A DNA stretch of 64,000 bases from UBA4416 sp036676295 (GTDB taxonomy: Bacteria > Bacteroidota > Bacteroidia > B-17B0 > Aurantibacillaceae). Of the stretch, positions 1 through 7,419 are shown one piece after another (within the stretch, counting starts at the first letter, position 1; every line of letters starts with the position of its first letter). The notes beneath the pieces are model-generated. The model was not told the origin of the DNA and made no database searches. It was given only the letters and a program-made list of their open reading frames with translations. A program made the position numbers and the translations under genes. Location of the stretch: the NCBI GenBank assembly GCA_036676295.1, contig JAKFDE010000005.1, positions 43,538 to 107,537 of the forward strand. The letters run 5' to 3'.

Positions 1-523
1 TTTTAGCAACAATAATAATCCCTGAAGTGTTTTTGTCAATACGATGTACTAATCCCGGTCTATCGATCGATAAATTTTCAGTCAATTGGGTTCTCGAAGT
101 CGGTAAGTTTTTAAACCTCCATGCCAAAGCATTTACCAAGGTACCTGTGTAATGCCCATAAGCAGGGTGAACCACCATGCCAGGCTCTTTATTTACCACG
201 CAGATATAATCATCTTCATAAACTACATTGATCGGAATATCTTCGGCAACAACCTCAACATCACGCGGAGGCGTTGTCATTAATACCGAAATTTCATCAA
301 GGGGTTTTATTTTATAACTTGATTTAATGGGTTTACCATTAACCAATATACATTCCGCATCGCAAGCCTGTTGTAATTTGGTGCGCGTCGCATTTTGAAT
401 ACGTATCATCAAAAATTTATCAATACGCATCATCACCTGGCCTTTTTCAACCTTAATGTTATGGTGTTCGTAAAGCTCCCGTTCTTCTTCTCCGGATTCT
501 ACTTCTTCAATATCTTCTGTCAT
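1..523 (-). CDS. rluD: RluA/RluD-family 23S rRNA pseudouridine synthase (3' end outside window)
   Basis: This is the N-terminal 174 or so residues of a pseudouridine synthase; the gene continues past the left edge. After a short acidic leader there is an S4-type RNA-binding region (residues about 20-90) and then the start of the catalytic domain with HRIDKNTSG. This is the RluA-family active-site motif with the catalytic Asp (HRxDxxTSG). By family it isomerises uridines of 23S rRNA helix 69; the exact target is inferred. The ATG begins one base after the stop of the upstream T9SS cargo gene, so translation is probably coupled and the two share a transcript with the PASTA gene. Confidence 0.9.
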   Translation of the reverse strand, partial: MTEDIEEVESGEEERELYEHHNIKVEKGQVMMRIDKFLMIRIQNATRTKLQQACDAECILVNGKPIKSSYKIKPLDEISVLMTTPPRDVEVVAEDIPINVVYEDDYICVVNKEPGMVVHPAYGHYTGTLVNALAWRFKNLPTSRTQLTENLSIDRPGLVHRIDKNTSGIIIVAK

Positions 524-524
524 G

Positions 525-2432
525 TTATCGGGATATAATCAATTTTTTAGGACTAACGTTTACCTGCTTGTTGTTAAAGTAAACGAAATAAATGCCATTA
601 GGTAAATTACTGATATCTATGCTTGTGTTCTCTTCTAGATCAGAAGAAAGCACCGTTTGGCCAATAGATGAAATAATATCTATTGATGCATTCTCTATTG
701 TAATATCCATGCTTTGAATATTTAATATGTTTTGAGCAGGGTTTGGAAATAAAGTAAACACATTGTTTTTTTCGTATTCCCTTACGCCAACTGTTGGTGT
801 TGGAGGCGTACATCCCATTATCGGATTGATCATAATAGATCCCGGTATAGCCGATTGTACCCAGCTGCCACTAATGTTATAAAACAGATCATTGGCATGA
901 TTGGTGTTTTTATCAAAGCCAATATTCAAAGCTTTATTAGTGGTTTGCTGTATGCCAATAAAGTAAGTTCCTGCACCCAAAGGCAAACAAGAAGTTAATG
1001 TATAAGTTGGCATTATATTATAACCGCCTTGCAAATATTTCGGGTACGAAGCGCTATCACGAAGTATCACTCCACCGGGGCTTCCGCCGTTACCATCCCA
1101 TACAACTATTCTAAATGTAGAGTTTACTATATTTTGTCCATCAACAATAGGATCAAAATAAATATTTACTGCGCGTAAAGTATCAGCCACATTTAATTTA
1201 AATCTTACCGCTGTTTTAGCGCCATAGGTATTCAAATAATACCCTAACTCTGCTGTACCATCGTCGTGCGCAAAATAATCAGAAAAGGTTTGAATTTGTT
1301 CTAACGTATCATTTTGTTTAAGCACATCTGAACTATACGTGGTAAAATGTTTAATTGTGAAATGAGTTGGGCCTGAAAATAAAGAAACGCTGGGAACATA
1401 AGTAAAAGTAGGATTAGCGTGAGGGGCAAAATCCTGATACCCATTATTTTGAAAAGGAGGTAAATTATCATTCCCACCATTATATTGGTCAACTATCACA
1501 TTGCCGCTATCATATACTATGTAATTATATGCTATATTTGGTTCAGGAGTGCCGGTATAATTATTGCGCATGTAATTTTTTAATGAACTCGTCATTTCCT
1601 GTGGAATGTATTGGCGGTACGGCATCGCCCAGTAATTTTTTAAAAAGGAGCTGCTTCTATAGGCAAATGCCACATCCTGACGACTGGTGTCTTCTCTTGT
1701 TCTACCCGAATTCAAGTAAATATAATCAAGATGCCAATGATCCAAACTACCACTCAAAGTAGCTCTATTTCTGAATCTGAATTGAAAAGAACTATCTAAA
1801 TACGCCGTATCCTTAATGTAAATCATTACTCGGTAAAAATTAGTATCAGTTGCCGAAGGATTATAACCTTTTACACCCCACACCTTTTGCCATTTTTGTT
1901 GGTTTGCTTTATAAAAATCCAAACATAAAGAATCATTTGGTTCAGGTGCTTCGCCATTGCCTTCTGCTTGGTAATAAAAACTTAAACGGATGCTATCATC
2001 GGCGTTATAAGCAACAGGCCCTTTACGCTTTAAATTGATGAGGTTTGAGGTTAAATAATCGGCCTTAGATGAGCTGGAAACCGGTGCCGATATATCATAT
2101 GGGTAGCCTTTTTTATTCAACCCATCAAACGTAGCTACACCAATACTTAGCGGAGCTATAGGAAAACCGGTATTTACATACACATTGGAATCTTGCCATA
2201 AAGTAGCATTTGGATACGGGCTTTTGGTAGCATACGAAAAATCTTCGAAAAAAGGCAAATCTATTGGAGTAAGCGTAGCTGTTTTAGAAACCATCCCGGA
2301 TTTAGCTTTAATAACAGGTAGATTAATGTTTCCTCCTAGTGGCTTTAACTGTTCCTGAGCAGAAACGTTAAACCCGCACATAAAAAATACGATGCTAAAA
2401 ATAGTGCTATATACTAATTTTGAAAATTTCAT
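525..2432 (-). CDS. Secreted protein with type A T9SS C-terminal sorting domain
   Basis: A 635-residue protein with an N-terminal signal peptide (about residues 1-26, ending VSAQ). I recognise no enzyme domain in its body. The last 80 or so residues form a typical type A sorting domain: FPNPAQNILNI, a middle beta region with ISSIGQTV, LPNGIYFVYF and a basic end (KKLIISR). It is therefore predicted to cross the inner membrane by Sec, cross the outer membrane by the type IX secretion system, and be anchored to the surface or released. It lies 9 bases after the PASTA gene and 1 base before rluD, so it is part of that operon. Its presence between two housekeeping genes is odd. Function unknown. 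Confidence 0.88.
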   Translation of the reverse strand: MKFSKLVYSTIFSIVFFMCGFNVSAQEQLKPLGGNINLPVIKAKSGMVSKTATLTPIDLPFFEDFSYATKSPYPNATLWQDSNVYVNTGFPIAPLSIGVATFDGLNKKGYPYDISAPVSSSSKADYLTSNLINLKRKGPVAYNADDSIRLSFYYQAEGNGEAPEPNDSLCLDFYKANQQKWQKVWGVKGYNPSATDTNFYRVMIYIKDTAYLDSSFQFRFRNRATLSGSLDHWHLDYIYLNSGRTREDTSRQDVAFAYRSSSFLKNYWAMPYRQYIPQEMTSSLKNYMRNNYTGTPEPNIAYNYIVYDSGNVIVDQYNGGNDNLPPFQNNGYQDFAPHANPTFTYVPSVSLFSGPTHFTIKHFTTYSSDVLKQNDTLEQIQTFSDYFAHDDGTAELGYYLNTYGAKTAVRFKLNVADTLRAVNIYFDPIVDGQNIVNSTFRIVVWDGNGGSPGGVILRDSASYPKYLQGGYNIMPTYTLTSCLPLGAGTYFIGIQQTTNKALNIGFDKNTNHANDLFYNISGSWVQSAIPGSIMINPIMGCTPPTPTVGVREYEKNNVFTLFPNPAQNILNIQSMDITIENASIDIISSIGQTVLSSDLEENTSIDISNLPNGIYFVYFNNKQVNVSPKKLIISR

Positions 2433-2441
2433 TTCACTGTT

Positions 2442-3056
2442 TTATTGCTCATTGTCCGGGTCTAAATCCTCTACAGATGTGCTGTCAGAAGAAACAGGTA
2501 TAAACTCATTATCTTTTTTTCCAACCGCTAAATCTATTTTACTGCCTTTTTTTATTGGCTCTCCCGGAGCAATTTCTTTGCCGTTATATAATTGTTTTAA
2601 CACACATCCCTTGCAATCACCTGCTATTTCAGTGATTTTACCCACTTTTAACCCATAACTTTCGATCATAAATACTGCTTGGCGAGTACTTCTATCTACT
2701 AATTTTGGCATTTCCATCTGAGGTGCCTGTGTACTAGTAACGTATAGATAAATCAATCTATTGTGTTTCACCTGTGATTTTGCCTCAGGATCTTGCTTAA
2801 TTACCATTCCGGCTTTTTCTTCCGGGTCGTAAATACTATCAATGATCACATATCTAACATGTTTATCTAAAATGAAATTATCTAACTCGGAAATTAATTT
2901 TCCTTTAAAATTGGGCACTTCAGCCGTTTCTCCATGATGGGTATAAACCCCTAAAAGTTTAAATAATAGCCATAACAGTATAATTAAACTGACAAGTGCT
3001 ATGATCAAGTGCTTTAAAAACGCTTTTGATTTTATAAATGCAAAAAAATCTTTCAT
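2442..3056 (-). CDS. PASTA-domain membrane protein
   Basis: A 204-residue protein with a short cytoplasmic N-terminus, one transmembrane helix (about residues 13-35) and two extracytoplasmic PASTA domains (about 40-108 and 110-180). The domains show the usual VPNFKGK and MPKLVDRS starts. A Ser/Asp-rich acidic tail follows. PASTA domains bind peptidoglycan fragments or act as structural spacers; no kinase or transpeptidase domain is attached. In Bacteroidota, small PASTA proteins of this kind are commonly encoded next to rluD and often D-Ala-D-Ala ligase, which fits rluD downstream here. A cell-wall role is inferred. A weak -7-like TATCTTTA lies upstream. No better promoter was seen. Confidence 0.85.
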   Translation of the reverse strand: MKDFFAFIKSKAFLKHLIIALVSLIILLWLLFKLLGVYTHHGETAEVPNFKGKLISELDNFILDKHVRYVIIDSIYDPEEKAGMVIKQDPEAKSQVKHNRLIYLYVTSTQAPQMEMPKLVDRSTRQAVFMIESYGLKVGKITEIAGDCKGCVLKQLYNGKEIAPGEPIKKGSKIDLAVGKKDNEFIPVSSDSTSVEDLDPDNEQ

Positions 3057-3258
3057 AATTTTAAGGCTGCTAATATACTGAAAATAAAGATATACTTATA
3101 GCTAACTGATTTTGGTTTTAAGAATTAATCTGCTGATATACACATTATTTTATCGTGGTTTTTGATTTTTTAGGATTTCGAAAATCAAGGCTGAGCTTTT
3201 TCATATATAGAATAAAAACACTTGTTTTAGAAAAAAAACAAAAAAAGTTTTGTTTTTT

Positions 3259-3289
3259 TTTGCAACAACCAAAATTGTTATTAAATTTG
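3259..3289 (+). promoter_or_regulatory. Bacteroidota-type promoter for the tRNA-tuf operon
   Basis: TTTG at 3259-3262, exactly 19 bases, then TAAATTTG at 3282-3289. This matches the -33/-7 consensus of the primary sigma factor of Bacteroidota (TTTG, TAnnTTTG) without mismatch. Transcription should begin near 3293, about 40 bases before the first tRNA. The rest of the 3057-3334 gap shows only A/T runs and no other structure. Confidence 0.8.
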
Positions 3290-3309
3290 CAACCCCAATA
3301 AAAAGGGAC

Positions 3310-3320
3310 GTTCTTTAAAA
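3310..3320 (+). promoter_or_regulatory. boxA-like antitermination element
   Basis: GTTCTTTAAAA, about 17 bases after the predicted transcription start and 15 bases before tRNA-Thr. It resembles the NusB/NusE-binding boxA of rRNA leaders (G[CT]TCTTTAANA). A similar element precedes the second tRNA-Thr at 3752-3762. The role is inferred from motif and placement. Confidence 0.5.
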
Positions 3321-3334
3321 TTAAGAAAATATAA

Positions 3335-3407
3335 GCCGAAGTAGCTCAGCTGGTAGAGCCACTGATTTGTAATCAGTAGGTCGGGGGTTCGAGTCCCTTC
3401 TTCGGCT
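3335..3407 (+). tRNA. tRNA-Thr (anticodon TGT)
   Basis: A 73-base cloverleaf. The acceptor GCCGAAG pairs with CTTCGGC. The D arm is GCTC/GAGC. The anticodon stem ACTGA/TCAGT holds the loop TTTGTAA with TGT at 3368-3370. The T arm has GGTTCGAGTCC. The discriminator is T, and CCA is not encoded. It reads ACA and related Thr codons. Confidence 0.95.
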
Positions 3408-3418
3408 CATTGCAAGAT

Positions 3419-3499
3419 GGGGATATACCAGAGTGGCCAAATGGGACAGACTGTAAATCTGTTGTTTCGACTTCGGAGGTTCGAATCCTCCTGTCCCCA
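3419..3499 (+). tRNA. tRNA-Tyr (anticodon GTA)
   Basis: An 81-base class II tRNA with a long variable arm, as expected for bacterial tRNA-Tyr. The acceptor GGGGATA pairs with TGTCCCC. The anticodon stem ACAGA/TCTGT holds CTGTAAA with GTA at 3453-3455. The T loop is GTTCGAATC. The discriminator is A and no CCA is encoded. It starts 11 bases after tRNA-Thr in the same transcript. Confidence 0.95.
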
Positions 3500-3546
3500 C
3501 TTTAAATATTTACATTTGTCGCTTGTAAATTTTAGGATGAGATTAA

Positions 3547-3622
3547 GCGAAAGTAGCTCAATTGGTAGAGCTCCAGCCTTCCAAGCTGGAGGTTGCGGGT
3601 TCGAGACCCGTCTTTCGCTCCA
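3547..3622 (+). tRNA. tRNA-Gly (anticodon TCC)
   Basis: The acceptor GCGAAAG pairs with CTTTCGC. The anticodon stem CCAGC/GCTGG holds CTTCCAA with TCC at 3580-3582. The T loop is GTTCGAGAC. The discriminator is T3619, and the next three bases happen to be CCA (3620-3622). The other tRNAs in this cluster do not encode CCA, so the match may be chance. Confidence 0.94.
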
Positions 3623-3702
3623 ATAGATGGAAAGTGAAGTTGATTAATAACCGTATGAACGGACAAAAGTTTATGAAATCTGCGAAGGCGATTTAACTGA
3701 TT

Positions 3703-3762
3703 TTTGAGAGTCCCCAAAAAACGAGGGACTTTTCGTGCATACAGAAAGAGAGTTCTTTAGAA
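3703..3762 (+). promoter_or_regulatory. Hairpin, tentative second promoter and second boxA-like element
   Basis: AGTCCC (3709-3714) pairs with GGGACT (3725-3730) followed by a short T run, which could act as a weak terminator. Overlapping it, TTTG (3703-3706), 20 bases and GACTTTTC (3727-3734) form a degenerate promoter with two mismatches in the -7 box. GTTCTTTAGAA at 3752-3762 resembles the boxA-like element at 3310. Together these suggest that tRNA-Thr(GGT)-tuf may have a second entry point or a second antitermination site. The boxA match is the firmest part. Confidence 0.35.
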
Positions 3763-3786
3763 TAAAGCAAACAGCAACTTTAAAAA

Positions 3787-3858
3787 GCTGTTGTAGCTCA
3801 GTGGTAGAGCACCTCCTTGGTAAGGAGGAGGTCGGCGGTTCAATCCCGCTCAACAGCT
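3787..3858 (+). tRNA. tRNA-Thr (anticodon GGT)
   Basis: A 72-base cloverleaf. The acceptor GCTGTTG pairs with CAACAGC. The anticodon stem CCTCC/GGAGG holds TTGGTAA with GGT at 3819-3821. The T loop is GTTCAATCC. The discriminator is T and no CCA is encoded. It reads ACC/ACU, complementing the TGT isoacceptor upstream, and lies 63 bases before tuf. Confidence 0.95.
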
Positions 3859-3921
3859 CAAACAAAAAGAATAGTACAAAAACTATATATAACAAATAAT
3901 AACAATTAAACAAAAATAACA

Positions 3922-5109
3922 ATGGCAAAAGAAAAATTCGACCGTTCCAAACCACACGTAAATATTGGAACAATTGGTCACGTAGATCACGGTAAAACTA
4001 CCTTAACTGCTGCAATTACTACTGTATTAGCATCTAAAGGTTTATCAGAAGTAAGAGATTTCTCTTCTATTGATAATGCTCCTGAAGAAAAAGAACGTGG
4101 TATTACTATTAATACTTCACACGTTGAGTACCAAACTGCAACTCGTCACTACGCTCACGTAGATTGTCCAGGTCACGCGGATTATGTAAAAAACATGATT
4201 ACTGGTGCTGCTCAAATGGATGGTGCAATTTTAGTTGTTGCTTCAACAGATGGTCCTATGCCTCAAACTCGTGAACATATCTTACTAGCTCGCCAGGTTG
4301 GTGTTCCTCAAATCGTTGTATTCATGAATAAAGTGGATATGGTTGAAGATCCTGAGTTATTAGAATTAGTTGAAATGGAAATTCGTGAATTATTATCATT
4401 CTACAAATTTGATGGTGATAACACTCCAATCATTAAAGGTTCTGCTTTAGGTGGATTAAATAACGATCCGAAATGGGTTGACAAAATTATGGAATTAATG
4501 GATGCTGTAGATACTTACATTCCATTACCTCCACGTGAAAAAGATAAGCCATTCTTAATGCCGGTTGAAGACGTGTTTACAATTACTGGTCGTGGTACTG
4601 TAGCTACAGGACGTATCGAAGCAGGTGTAATCAACTCTAACGATCCAGTTGAGATCTTAGGTATGGGTGACGAAAAATTAACGTCAACTGTAACAGGTGT
4701 TGAGATGTTCCGTAAAATTTTAGATTACGGTGAGGCTGGAGATAACGTAGGTTTATTATTACGTGGTATTGACAAAGCTGATATCCGTCGTGGTATGGTT
4801 ATCGTTAAACCAGGTTCAATCAAAGCTCACAAAAAATTCAAAGCTGAGGTTTATATCTTGAAAAAAGAAGAAGGTGGACGTCACACTCCATTCCATAACA
4901 AATACCGTCCTCAATTCTACTTACGTACAACTGACGTAACTGGAGAAATTACTTTAGAAGCTGGACGCGAAATGGTTATGCCAGGTGATAACGTTACTAT
5001 CACTGTGGAATTACATTCAGCAGTAGCTATGGATAAAGGTTTACGTTTCGCAATGCGCGAAGGTGGCCGTACTGTAGGTGCTGGTCAGGTTACTGAGATT
5101 TTATCTTAA
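3922..5109 (+). CDS. tuf: Elongation factor Tu
   Basis: A 395-residue translational GTPase that carries aminoacyl-tRNA to the ribosome. GTP-binding motifs are intact: GHVDHGKT (residues 19-26), DCPGH (about 82-86), NKVD (about 137-140) and a GSAL element, followed by the two beta-barrel domains. Length matches the family. It is the first protein gene of the tRNA-tuf-secE-nusG-rpl-rpo superoperon, the usual Bacteroidota order. The ATG follows an A-rich leader with no Shine-Dalgarno sequence. Codon use is that of a very highly expressed gene (TTA for Leu, CGT for Arg). Confidence 0.99.
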   Translation: MAKEKFDRSKPHVNIGTIGHVDHGKTTLTAAITTVLASKGLSEVRDFSSIDNAPEEKERGITINTSHVEYQTATRHYAHVDCPGHADYVKNMITGAAQMDGAILVVASTDGPMPQTREHILLARQVGVPQIVVFMNKVDMVEDPELLELVEMEIRELLSFYKFDGDNTPIIKGSALGGLNNDPKWVDKIMELMDAVDTYIPLPPREKDKPFLMPVEDVFTITGRGTVATGRIEAGVINSNDPVEILGMGDEKLTSTVTGVEMFRKILDYGEAGDNVGLLLRGIDKADIRRGMVIVKPGSIKAHKKFKAEVYILKKEEGGRHTPFHNKYRPQFYLRTTDVTGEITLEAGREMVMPGDNVTITVELHSAVAMDKGLRFAMREGGRTVGAGQVTEILS

Positions 5110-5125
5110 TAACTGGAATATTTAT

Positions 5126-5162
5126 AGCAAAATGGCTTGCCGAAAGGCTTAGCCATTTTGCT
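5126..5162 (+). terminator. Strong hairpin between tuf and tRNA-Trp
   Basis: AGCAAAATGGCT (5126-5137) pairs perfectly with AGCCATTTTGCT (5151-5162). An inner GCC-GAAA-GGC stem is capped by a GNRA tetraloop. Only GTTT follows, so it may be a partial terminator that lowers secE-nusG expression relative to tuf, or a structure that protects the tuf mRNA end when tRNA-Trp is cut out. Confidence 0.65.
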
Positions 5163-5182
5163 GTTTAAAAGAAATTGTTCTT

Positions 5183-5253
5183 ACGGGCGTAGTGCAACGG
5201 TAGAATATCGGTCTCCAAAACCGCTGATGGGGGTTCGAATCCCTCCGCCCGTG
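5183..5253 (+). tRNA. tRNA-Trp (anticodon CCA)
   Basis: A 71-base cloverleaf. The acceptor ACGGGCG pairs with CGCCCGT. The anticodon loop is CTCCAAA with anticodon CCA. The T loop is GTTCGAATC. The discriminator is G, as expected for tRNA-Trp, and no CCA is encoded. It sits between tuf and secE, the usual place in Bacteroidota. Confidence 0.95.
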
Positions 5254-5272
5254 CAACTAAAAAAATGAAATT

Positions 5273-5473
5273 ATGAGTAAGTTTGGAACATATATAGCAG
5301 AAACCAAAGAAGAGTTATTTGAAAAAGTAACGTGGCCAACTTGGCCTGAACTTCAAAGCAGCGCTATTTTAGTAATGGTGGCTTCTACAATTATTGGCTT
5401 AATAGTTTGGGGTATGGACGTGGGTTTTAGTAAGTTAATGGAGTTGGCTTACCAAATGGTAAATAGTTTATAA
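5273..5473 (+). CDS. secE: Preprotein translocase subunit SecE
   Basis: A 66-residue short-form SecE with an amphipathic N-terminal segment containing EELFEKVTWPTWPEL, the conserved SecE signature, and one transmembrane helix (about residues 30-52). It clamps SecY in the inner-membrane Sec channel. It lies 19 bases after tRNA-Trp and 17 bases before nusG, the conserved secE-nusG pair. Its length is normal for single-helix SecE. Confidence 0.97.
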   Translation: MSKFGTYIAETKEELFEKVTWPTWPELQSSAILVMVASTIIGLIVWGMDVGFSKLMELAYQMVNSL

Positions 5474-5490
5474 TTTTTTGTACTTACAAA

Positions 5491-6063
5491 ATGGCTGAAA
5501 CAGTAAATAAAGAATCTTCTTCGATTGTTAAAAAATGGTACGTAGTACGTGCTATTAGCGGACAAGAGAAAAAAGTAAAGCAATATATTGAAGTGGAAAT
5601 TAATCGATTAAAATTAAACGATTATGTTTCTCAAGTACTTATTCCTACAGAAAAGTTTGTTCAGATCCGTAACGGTAAAAAAATTCAAAAAGAACGTTCT
5701 TTTTACCCTGGTTATGTATTAATTGAAGCGGCTTTAGTAGGAGAAATTACTCATATTATTAAAAACATTACCGGTGTAATTGGTTTTTTAGGTGAAACAA
5801 AACGTGGAGAAGCAGTTCCAATGCGTTTATCTGAAGTTAACCGCATCTTAGGTAAAGTAGATGAATTAACAGAAGCTGAAAGCGTTGTTACAAGCAATTA
5901 CGTTGTAGGTGAATCTGTAAAAGTAATCAACGGACCATTCAATGGGTTTAATGGAATTATCGAAGAGATCAACGACGAGAAAAAGAAAATCAAAGTTACT
6001 GTTAAAATCTTTGGTCGTAAAACTCCGGTTGAATTAAGCTTCGGAGAAGTAGAAAGAGAATAA
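5491..6063 (+). CDS. nusG: Transcription termination/antitermination factor NusG
   Basis: A 190-residue protein with an N-terminal NGN domain that binds the RNA polymerase clamp (KKWYVVRAISGQEKKVK, residues about 14-30, then FYPGYVLIE) and a C-terminal KOW domain (VKVINGPFNGFNGIIEEI). It couples RNA polymerase to ribosomes or Rho. It follows secE closely. Nothing unusual was seen in the sequence. Confidence 0.97.
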   Translation: MAETVNKESSSIVKKWYVVRAISGQEKKVKQYIEVEINRLKLNDYVSQVLIPTEKFVQIRNGKKIQKERSFYPGYVLIEAALVGEITHIIKNITGVIGFLGETKRGEAVPMRLSEVNRILGKVDELTEAESVVTSNYVVGESVKVINGPFNGFNGIIEEINDEKKKIKVTVKIFGRKTPVELSFGEVERE

Positions 6064-6224
6064 AAATTAAATAAAAACATTGTAGGTTAGTAACTAGGGA
6101 ATTATGAGCGCTTTGCTGCTTCCAACTCAAAGTTTTCTCCCAAAATGAACACCTCAATATGAAAAGAAAAAGATGATGAGCCATCGGACACTTTTCAACA
6201 AACAAATAAAATAAAAACAAGAAA
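6064..6224 (+). promoter_or_regulatory. 161-base leader between nusG and rplK
   Basis: A long spacer for this compact operon, with no ORF of interest and no TAnnTTTG promoter. It can fold as nested short stems: GAAAAG (6161-6166) with CTTTTC (6191-6196), enclosing GATG (6172-6175) with CATC (6182-6185). In other bacteria the rplK-rplA leader carries the site where protein L1 represses its own mRNA. The GATGA within this fold is compatible with such a site, but I cannot confirm it. Confidence 0.3.
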
Positions 6225-6668
6225 ATGGCAAAAGAGTTATCAGCAATTGTAAAGCTTCAAATCAAAGGTGGAGCTGCTAACCCGTCGCCTCCAATTGGTC
6301 CTGCATTAGGTGCAAAAGGTGTAAACATCATGGAGTTCTGTAAGCAATTTAATGCTAGAACTCAAGAACAAGCTGGTAAAGTATTACCGGTTATGATCAA
6401 TGTTTATTCTGACAAGACTTTTGATTTCGTTATCAAACGTCCACCTGCAGCAATTCAAATTATGGAGTTGGCTAAAGTTAAAGCAGGTTCAGGCCAAAGT
6501 AACCGTAAAAAAGTTGGTTCTATTTCATGGGATCAAATTCGCACTATTGCAACAGACAAAATTGTAGACATGAACTGTTTTACAATCGAATCTGCCATGT
6601 TAATGGTTGCCGGTACAGCACGAAGCATGGGAGTTACCGTAACAGGTGATGCACCCGTAAAAAACTAA
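6225..6668 (+). CDS. rplK: 50S ribosomal protein L11
   Basis: A 147-residue L11. The N-terminal domain has the proline-rich PSPPIGPALG segment (residues about 20-29) that contacts elongation factors. The C-terminal domain, which binds 23S rRNA at the GTPase-associated centre, contains KAGSGQSNRKKVGSI. Length and order (rplK before rplA) are standard. The A-rich sequence before the ATG has no Shine-Dalgarno. Confidence 0.98.
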   Translation: MAKELSAIVKLQIKGGAANPSPPIGPALGAKGVNIMEFCKQFNARTQEQAGKVLPVMINVYSDKTFDFVIKRPPAAIQIMELAKVKAGSGQSNRKKVGSISWDQIRTIATDKIVDMNCFTIESAMLMVAGTARSMGVTVTGDAPVKN

Positions 6669-6706
6669 TTCAATTAATTATTAACCAAAAACAAGCTTTT
6701 TAAAAA

Positions 6707-7399
6707 ATGGCAACGTTAACTAAAAAAAGAAAAGTAGCTGATGCGAAGTTCGATGTGAACAAAGCGCATACAGTTGCTGAAGCGACAAAAGTGGTAAAAG
6801 AAATTACTACCACTAAGTTCGATGCTTCTGTGGATCTTGCGATCCGTTTAGGAGTTGATCCTCGTAAAGCTAATCAAATGGTACGTGGCACCGTTACCTT
6901 ACCTCACGGTACAGGTAAAACTATGCGTGTACTAGCAATCGTTACTCCTGATAAGGAAGCGGAAGCTAGAGCAGCTGGTGCAGATTTCGTTGGATTAGAC
7001 GAGTATATCGAAAAAATTAAAGGTGGGTGGACTGATGTAGACGTAATTATCACTATGCCCTCAGTAATGGGTAAAGTTGGTGCTTTAGGTCGTGTATTAG
7101 GTCCTCGCGGATTAATGCCTAACCCTAAAACAGGTACTGTAACTATGGATATAGCTAAAGCAGTAACTGATTCTAAAGGTGGTAAAATTGATTTTAAAGT
7201 AGACAAAGCTGGTATTATCCATGCAGGTATCGGTCGCGCATCTTTTGATGCTGCTAAATTAGCTGAGAACGCAATGGAAGTATTAACTGCTGTTGTAAAA
7301 TTAAAACCATCGTCTGCAAAAGGTACTTACGTAAAGTCAGTATTCATGAGCAGCACAATGAGTGCAGGTATCCAAATCGACACCAAATCATTTAACTAA
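6707..7399 (+). CDS. rplA: 50S ribosomal protein L1
   Basis: A 230-residue L1 with the conserved MPNPKTGTV motif and the G-rich PRGLMPNP turn. It binds the mobile L1 stalk of 23S rRNA and helps release deacylated tRNA. In many bacteria it also represses translation of the rplK-rplA mRNA. It follows rplK by 38 bases and precedes rplJ by 20. Confidence 0.98.
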   Translation: MATLTKKRKVADAKFDVNKAHTVAEATKVVKEITTTKFDASVDLAIRLGVDPRKANQMVRGTVTLPHGTGKTMRVLAIVTPDKEAEARAAGADFVGLDEYIEKIKGGWTDVDVIITMPSVMGKVGALGRVLGPRGLMPNPKTGTVTMDIAKAVTDSKGGKIDFKVDKAGIIHAGIGRASFDAAKLAENAMEVLTAVVKLKPSSAKGTYVKSVFMSSTMSAGIQIDTKSFN

Positions 7400-7419
7400 T
7401 TTAAAGAACATCTGTTAGT

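Noticed and set aside
3620..3622. Encoded CCA after tRNA-Gly as evidence of a different origin for that tRNA
   Set aside because: A three-base match can occur by chance, and the tRNA is otherwise ordinary and in a conserved cluster.
3417..3973. Small ORFs overlapping the tRNA cluster and tuf start
   Set aside because: They read through tRNA genes and spacers; the translations are tRNA-derived artefacts.
6002..6220. Minus-strand ORFs over the end of nusG and the rplK leader
   Set aside because: Low-complexity Phe/Leu-rich translations antisense to nusG or to the A-rich leader; no start context or domain.
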